From Caldifarciminota bacterium (GTDB lineage Bacteria; Hydrothermota; Hydrothermia; LBFQ01; DSFT01): a DNA stretch of 9,271 nt. The stretch covers positions 1 through 9,271 of the forward strand of contig WGAQ01000012.1 of assembly GCA_015494735.1 (NCBI GenBank), given 5' to 3'. The position numbers and the translations under genes were made by a program. Shown in pieces: positions 5,670 to 9,271 of this stretch. Under the pieces are notes generated by a model. The model worked only from the letters and a program-made list of their open reading frames with translations, was not told where the DNA came from and searched no databases. Within the stretch, counting starts at the first letter, position 1, and each line of letters opens with the position of its first letter.

Positions 5670-6788
5670 ATGTTCCTCACCATATCCGCCAGGGCCATCG
5701 CTTACAAACCGCTGAGATTCATACTCACCGTCATAGGACTGGCCGTCGCCATAGCAGGACTGGTCTCCCTCATGTCCTTCGGAGAAGGGGCCAGGAAGGC
5801 CATAAGGAGGGGTCTGGAATCGTACAAGCCCCGCATTCTCATATACAGGGGAGACTTCTTCATGCCCACCCCGCTGGTGCCCATAGAAATGGCGGACAGC
5901 GTGAAGAAGATGGGGGTGGGGGACGTTTACAGACTGGTCCGGATAGCGAAACCCATAGGATTCCCTCCCAGGGGAATGGCCATCGTAATAGGCATGGATT
6001 TCGCATCGAAAATCAGATTCATCGAGGACTATACCCTGCTGAAGGGCAGAGACCTGAGCGATAGTTTGAAGAGAGAAGCCCTCATAGGGGAGAAGGTGGC
6101 CCAGACCCTCGGATACTCGCTGGGGGACACAGTGGAGGTGGGAAAGGGAAAGTACGTCGTGGTGGGCATAATAAAATCCCCATCCGGCATCTCCACCAAT
6201 GCCATCGTGGTCCCGGTGAATCTGCTCATAAAGGACTACGACTTCCGCAATATACTGGCCGTGAGCGTGGTGCCGAAGAATCTGGAGAAAACGGATTCCA
6301 TAGCAGAGGTTCTCAAGGAGAAGTTCCCGGATTATCAGGTGCAGACCACCCAGGAGATGGCCCGTCTCACGGAGAGCATGGTGGCCATCGGGGACATCAT
6401 AAGGTTCGCCCTATCGGCCATCGCCCTGTTCGTCGCCACAGTCTCCCTCTTCGCCATCATGGCCATAACCGTTCAGGAGAGGACGTGGGAATTCGGGGTG
6501 CTCAGGGCCCTCGGAGGGACCCGCAAACTCATCTTCAGCCTGGTACTTGCACAGGCCATACTCGTCAGCCTCCTGGGATGGGCCATTGGCGTGCTGCTCG
6601 GTCTGGTCATTATAAAGATTATCAACGCTGTCGCATACCAGAAACTGGGCTTCGAATTCGCCACCCTGACCGTCAGATTGGGTCTCTTCTCCCTTCTGAT
6701 TGCCATCGGCATAGGGGTGGCAGGGGGATTCTTCCCCGCCCTGCAGGCCGTCAGGAAGAGCGTGAGGGAAGCCATAGGGAGGATATGA
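5670..6788 (+). CDS. ABC transporter permease, MacB/FtsX family
   Basis: 372 aa with the four-helix layout of MacB/LolC-E/FtsX permeases. The first membrane segment is at about 14-36 (FILTVIGLAVAIAGLVSLMSF), preceded by the typical short cytoplasmic ARAIAYKPLR. A periplasmic MacB-PCD-like domain spans about 40-240. The FtsX domain follows, with segments at about 245-268, 288-318 and 335-357. The cytoplasmic coupling helix reads QERTWEFGVLRALGGTRK (269-286), close to the family ERT-x-E-I-G-x-R-x-A-L-G. It ends PALQAVRKSVREAI, again typical. It works with the ATPase encoded directly downstream, with which it shares an ATGA overlap. Such systems pump peptides or lipids outward or extract lipoproteins from the inner membrane; no adaptor (MacA) or LolE partner is in the window, so the substrate is unknown. 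A homodimeric permease is inferred. Confidence 0.9.
   Translation: MFLTISARAIAYKPLRFILTVIGLAVAIAGLVSLMSFGEGARKAIRRGLESYKPRILIYRGDFFMPTPLVPIEMADSVKKMGVGDVYRLVRIAKPIGFPPRGMAIVIGMDFASKIRFIEDYTLLKGRDLSDSLKREALIGEKVAQTLGYSLGDTVEVGKGKYVVVGIIKSPSGISTNAIVVPVNLLIKDYDFRNILAVSVVPKNLEKTDSIAEVLKEKFPDYQVQTTQEMARLTESMVAIGDIIRFALSAIALFVATVSLFAIMAITVQERTWEFGVLRALGGTRKLIFSLVLAQAILVSLLGWAIGVLLGLVIIKIINAVAYQKLGFEFATLTVRLGLFSLLIAIGIGVAGGFFPALQAVRKSVREAIGRI
6777..6782 (+). promoter_or_regulatory. Shine-Dalgarno site of the ABC ATPase
   Basis: GGGAGG lies inside the end of the permease gene, 5 nt before the ATG at 6788 and 2 nt before the ATG at 6785. The spacing favours 6788. It is the only well-placed Shine-Dalgarno among the complete genes here. 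Confidence 0.65.
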
Positions 6789-7438
6789 TGCTGAGGGCGG
6801 AAGGACTGACCAAAATATACGGAAAGAAGGTGCAGACTGTGGCGGTGAATGGCGTTTCCTACACCTTCGAATCGGGGAGATGCTACTCCATCGTGGGGCC
6901 ATCCGGAAGTGGAAAGACCACCCTCCTGTATCTCCTGTCCGCCATAGAAACCCCCGACAGGGGAACCGTGTATTTCGGCGATGTAGACCTGTTCTCAATG
7001 GATGAGGACGAAAGGGCCCGATTTCGGGCAAAGCACTTTGGATTCGTCTTCCAGCACTTCTACCTTCTCCCCTACCTGGATGCCCTGGAAAACGTGGCTG
7101 TCAGATTCTACCTCAAGGGAGATAAGGTGGACTGGAAGAGGGCCAGGGAGGTCCTCAGTAAACTGGGCATAGAGGAAATAAAGAAGCCCTACGAATACTC
7201 CGGAGGGCAGCAGCAGAGGATAGCCATAGCGAGGGCCATAGTGACGAATCCGGATGTCCTCTTCGCGGATGAGCCCACCGGGAATCTGGACAGCAGGAAT
7301 TCCCGCATAGTATTCGAAATACTGAGGGAAATCGCCTCGGAGGGGAAAATCGTTATAGTGGCCACCCACGATACCGAACTGGCGGGCACATGCGATACCA
7401 TCGTAAGGCTGAAGGACGGGCGAATCGTCTCAGAATAA
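6788..7438 (+). CDS. ABC transporter ATP-binding protein, MacB/LolD type
   Basis: 216 aa, normal for stand-alone LolD/MacB-class ATPases. Motifs in order: Walker A GPSGSGKTT (37-45), Q-loop Gln89 in FVFQH followed by LLPYLDALENV as in LolD-type proteins, signature YSGGQQQR (137-144, Tyr in place of the usual Leu), Walker B VLFADEP (157-163), D-loop GNLD (165-168) and switch His194 in ATHD. All catalytic residues are present. It hydrolyses ATP at the inner face of the membrane to drive the upstream permease. The start is either 6785 (ATG overlapping the permease TGA as ATGA) or 6788; the ribosome-site spacing favours 6788. The overlap implies translational coupling and a matched stoichiometry. 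The frame remains open upstream inside the permease gene but has no homology there. Confidence 0.93.
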   Translation: MLRAEGLTKIYGKKVQTVAVNGVSYTFESGRCYSIVGPSGSGKTTLLYLLSAIETPDRGTVYFGDVDLFSMDEDERARFRAKHFGFVFQHFYLLPYLDALENVAVRFYLKGDKVDWKRAREVLSKLGIEEIKKPYEYSGGQQQRIAIARAIVTNPDVLFADEPTGNLDSRNSRIVFEILREIASEGKIVIVATHDTELAGTCDTIVRLKDGRIVSE

Positions 7439-7467
7439 CTAACCGCATCATCCGGATTACCACATCG

Positions 7468-7496
7468 GATTCAGGAGGACCGAGGATTCCTGAATC
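7468..7496. promoter_or_regulatory. Perfect 9-bp inverted repeat between ABC ATPase and DUF5916 gene
   Basis: GATTCAGGA (7468-7476) and TCCTGAATC (7488-7496) are perfect inverted copies around an 11-nt loop. The element starts 30 nt after the ATPase stop and ends 7 nt before the -10 at 7504, so it covers the -35 region of the next gene. It may be an operator for a dimeric regulator or a terminator stem for the ABC cluster. No T-run follows, which favours the operator reading. Confidence 0.4.
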
Positions 7497-7503
7497 GTGC
7501 CTA

Positions 7504-7518
7504 TAAAATTCGGAACCT
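7504..7518 (+). promoter_or_regulatory. Putative -10 (TAAAATT) of the DUF5916 gene
   Basis: TAAAATT at 7504-7510, within CTATAAAATTC, lies 8 nt before the ATG at 7519. The intervening CGGAACCT has no clear Shine-Dalgarno. In the frame of the gene the first three bases are a TAA stop, so translation cannot begin further upstream. Confidence 0.5.
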
Positions 7519-9271
7519 ATGGAAACATTACTCCTCATTCCATTTTTAAAAGGCGGGGCAACCATAGATGGCCATTTGAATGAGGGAGCCTATAAAAAAG
7601 CCCTGAGGATAACGCGCTTTTATCCCGTGTTTCCCGAGGACTCGGAGCCCTTTCCGGGTGAAGTTTTCGTATTCCACGACGGCAGCAACCTCTACGTGGC
7701 CTTTCGATTCCAGGAGCCCCACGGAGTGAGGGCCCAGTCCCTCCAGAGGGACCGCCTGTGGGGGAATCTGGACGACATCATATCCATCCGCATAGGGGCC
7801 GTCTCCAGTGGATACATGTTCAACCTGAATCCCCTCGGAGTTCCCACCGACTGTCGCATAATAAACTACGACAACCCCATCTGCACATGGGACTACAACT
7901 GGGAATATCACGTGGAGAAGTCCGATTCCGTCTGGTGGGGAGAAATCAAAATTCCCCTGAATAACCTGTACCTTCCCGACACCGTCCGGTTCAAGGTGGT
8001 CCGATACGCCACCCTTCCCGACGAGCAGGGCTCCCAGCAGATATCCTGCACGTATCCGACCGACAGAAGCCATCTCATAGACCTCAGGTACGCCCACAAA
8101 GCCGTCTTCGAAGGGGGAATCCACACCGGGAAGAGCATCCCCATCACCATCCTCCCATCCCTAACCCTGATACACACCCATCCCTACATGGACATGATTT
8201 ATCCCCAAATAGGAAACACCCCATTCCACTACAACGCCGGAATCGATGTCTCCACCCGCATCGATAGATTGTCCATGGCCGCCACCCTCTCCCCGGACTT
8301 CGCACAGGTGGAGGCGGATGTGGGACAGCTCAACCTCCAGAAGGCGGAAATCATCATACTTCCCGAAAAGAGACCCTTCTTCTACGAGGGCTTCGAACTG
8401 TTCAACACCGCCATGGATATCCTGTACACGAGGACCTTCGTCACCATCAGGGGCGCCGCCAAGTACACCCTGGAAGGTCCCCTCAAATCACAGGGATTCG
8501 CCATATTCGAGGACTCGCTGGGCAACTTCTACGGACTCTCTCTGGGCCTCACCGGCCGGGGAAGGAACCTGACAGGTATAATCCTCCACCACCAGCAGGA
8601 AAACCTTTCCCTGATGGACATCTTCTACAGGCGTCTGATGACCGGCGGGATAAGGGTTTCGCTGGAAGGAAATTTCACGAATCGGATGGAATTCGGATAC
8701 CTCATCCGTCTGAACCGCTACGTTTCGGGAGAGGGCCTCAGTTTCCACATGGAATTCAGCAATATATCGAAGGATTTTTACTTCCCCACCGTCCCCCTTC
8801 CCTATGGCCCCGGGATAATGGAGGGAAGCGTGTGGGCCAGTTATAAGAAGGTCAGGGGAACCCGATTCCTCTCCACATGGAGGATAGAAGGGGCATACAG
8901 CAGGAGGAATCTGTCCTTCGGAAGCAGACCCTTCCTCAACGAGCACAGATTCGTGGAAACCTCAGTTCTGCTATTCTCACCGGTTTACATAGGATACAGA
9001 TTCTACAGATTCGATGACGCGAGCGGTCTGTACTCCTTCCATTTCCAGGGGCCCACCCTCCGCATAGGCTCCACCTTCGACAGAATGATATATGTGGAGG
9101 TGGGAAGTGGAACCCTGTATGGCAGCAGAGCCACCAGCATCGAAGGGGGGATATCCTACACCGTGGGCAGGTGGAAGTTCTTCGTTGGGAGGGAAATGGT
9201 AACAGCATCCGACAGCACCCTGTCCAGAGGGAATACCAATGCAAAGATTACCTACAGGAGCCAGAGGGGGA
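7519..9271 (+). CDS. CBM9/DUF5916-type predicted outer-membrane protein (3' partial)
   Basis: 584 codons are visible without a stop; the gene runs off the right edge (relatives are usually about 650-900 aa). Residues about 12-160 look like a family-9 carbohydrate-binding-like sandwich: TIDGHLNEGAY, then VFVFHDGSNLYVAFRF, typical of the IDG-x-LDE-x-A-W ... NLYVAF pattern. Residues about 258-294 carry the DUF5916 hallmark: SPDFAQVEADVGQLNL followed by PEKRPFFYEGFELF, nearly the family consensus. The rest is alternating amphipathic strands rich in aromatic residues, suggesting an outer-membrane beta-barrel. The biochemical role of the family is unknown. Oddity: the CBM9-like domain begins only about 12 residues after the start, leaving METLLLIPFLKGG, which is short, has Glu at position 2 and is not a convincing signal peptide. 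The in-frame TAA at 7504 rules out an upstream start. Confidence 0.85.
   Translation, partial: METLLLIPFLKGGATIDGHLNEGAYKKALRITRFYPVFPEDSEPFPGEVFVFHDGSNLYVAFRFQEPHGVRAQSLQRDRLWGNLDDIISIRIGAVSSGYMFNLNPLGVPTDCRIINYDNPICTWDYNWEYHVEKSDSVWWGEIKIPLNNLYLPDTVRFKVVRYATLPDEQGSQQISCTYPTDRSHLIDLRYAHKAVFEGGIHTGKSIPITILPSLTLIHTHPYMDMIYPQIGNTPFHYNAGIDVSTRIDRLSMAATLSPDFAQVEADVGQLNLQKAEIIILPEKRPFFYEGFELFNTAMDILYTRTFVTIRGAAKYTLEGPLKSQGFAIFEDSLGNFYGLSLGLTGRGRNLTGIILHHQQENLSLMDIFYRRLMTGGIRVSLEGNFTNRMEFGYLIRLNRYVSGEGLSFHMEFSNISKDFYFPTVPLPYGPGIMEGSVWASYKKVRGTRFLSTWRIEGAYSRRNLSFGSRPFLNEHRFVETSVLLFSPVYIGYRFYRFDDASGLYSFHFQGPTLRIGSTFDRMIYVEVGSGTLYGSRATSIEGGISYTVGRWKFFVGREMVTASDSTLSRGNTNAKITYRSQRG

Noticed and set aside
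7454..7489. Three GGATT copies between the ABC ATPase and the DUF5916 gene
   Set aside because: The spacing is irregular and the unit is only 5 nt; better explained by the inverted repeat at 7468-7496.

Overview
The window looks like the chromosome of a thermophilic, diderm, uncultured-type bacterium, possibly a WOR-3/Hydrothermae-like lineage of the wider FCB group. That placement is inference. It rests on heavy use of AGG/AGA and ATA codons with Lys/Glu-rich proteins, hyperthermophile-type glutamate dehydrogenases, a secreted hydrolase with a C-terminal T9SS/FlgD-like tail, and a DUF5916-type outer-membrane protein. No mobile element, CRISPR array, tRNA or rRNA was seen, and coding density is high.

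Layout. (1) 1-594 (+): C-terminal part of a protein with a DUF4143-like winged-helix end, cut by the window edge. (2) 2255-621 (-): a secreted alpha/beta-hydrolase (lipase/esterase) with a Ser-Asp-His triad, convergent with gene 1. The two stop codons flank a GC-rich hairpin. (3) 2256-2454: a divergent intergenic region with a perfect inverted repeat and opposing promoters. (4) 2455-3732 and 3919-5202 (+): two complete tandem glutamate dehydrogenase paralogs. They are a mosaic of near-identical DNA blocks and strongly diverged islands, and the largest island is the coenzyme-binding half of the Rossmann fold. (5) 5270-7438 (+): a compact cluster of a hotdog thioesterase, a MacB/FtsX-type permease and its ABC ATPase. 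(6) 7519-9271 (+): a CBM9/DUF5916 protein running off the right edge. It is uninterrupted to the end of the window.

The most interesting signal is a promoter/start grammar. Five of the six complete starts on the + strand are preceded, 6-11 nt before the ATG, by the same heptamer TAAAATT and have no well-placed Shine-Dalgarno. The single minus-strand gene has TATACTT in the same place. The one exception, the ABC ATPase, overlaps its upstream gene and has a proper GGAGG site. This fits leaderless or near-leaderless transcripts for genes with their own promoter, and Shine-Dalgarno initiation only for operon-internal genes.

Functionally the genes are mostly independent: nitrogen/carbon metabolism (GDH pair), acyl-CoA hydrolysis, an envelope ABC exporter or lipoprotein/lipid transporter, and two envelope or secreted proteins. 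Nothing here is clearly a new multi-gene system. The mosaic GDH pair and the leaderless-promoter pattern are the items worth follow-up.
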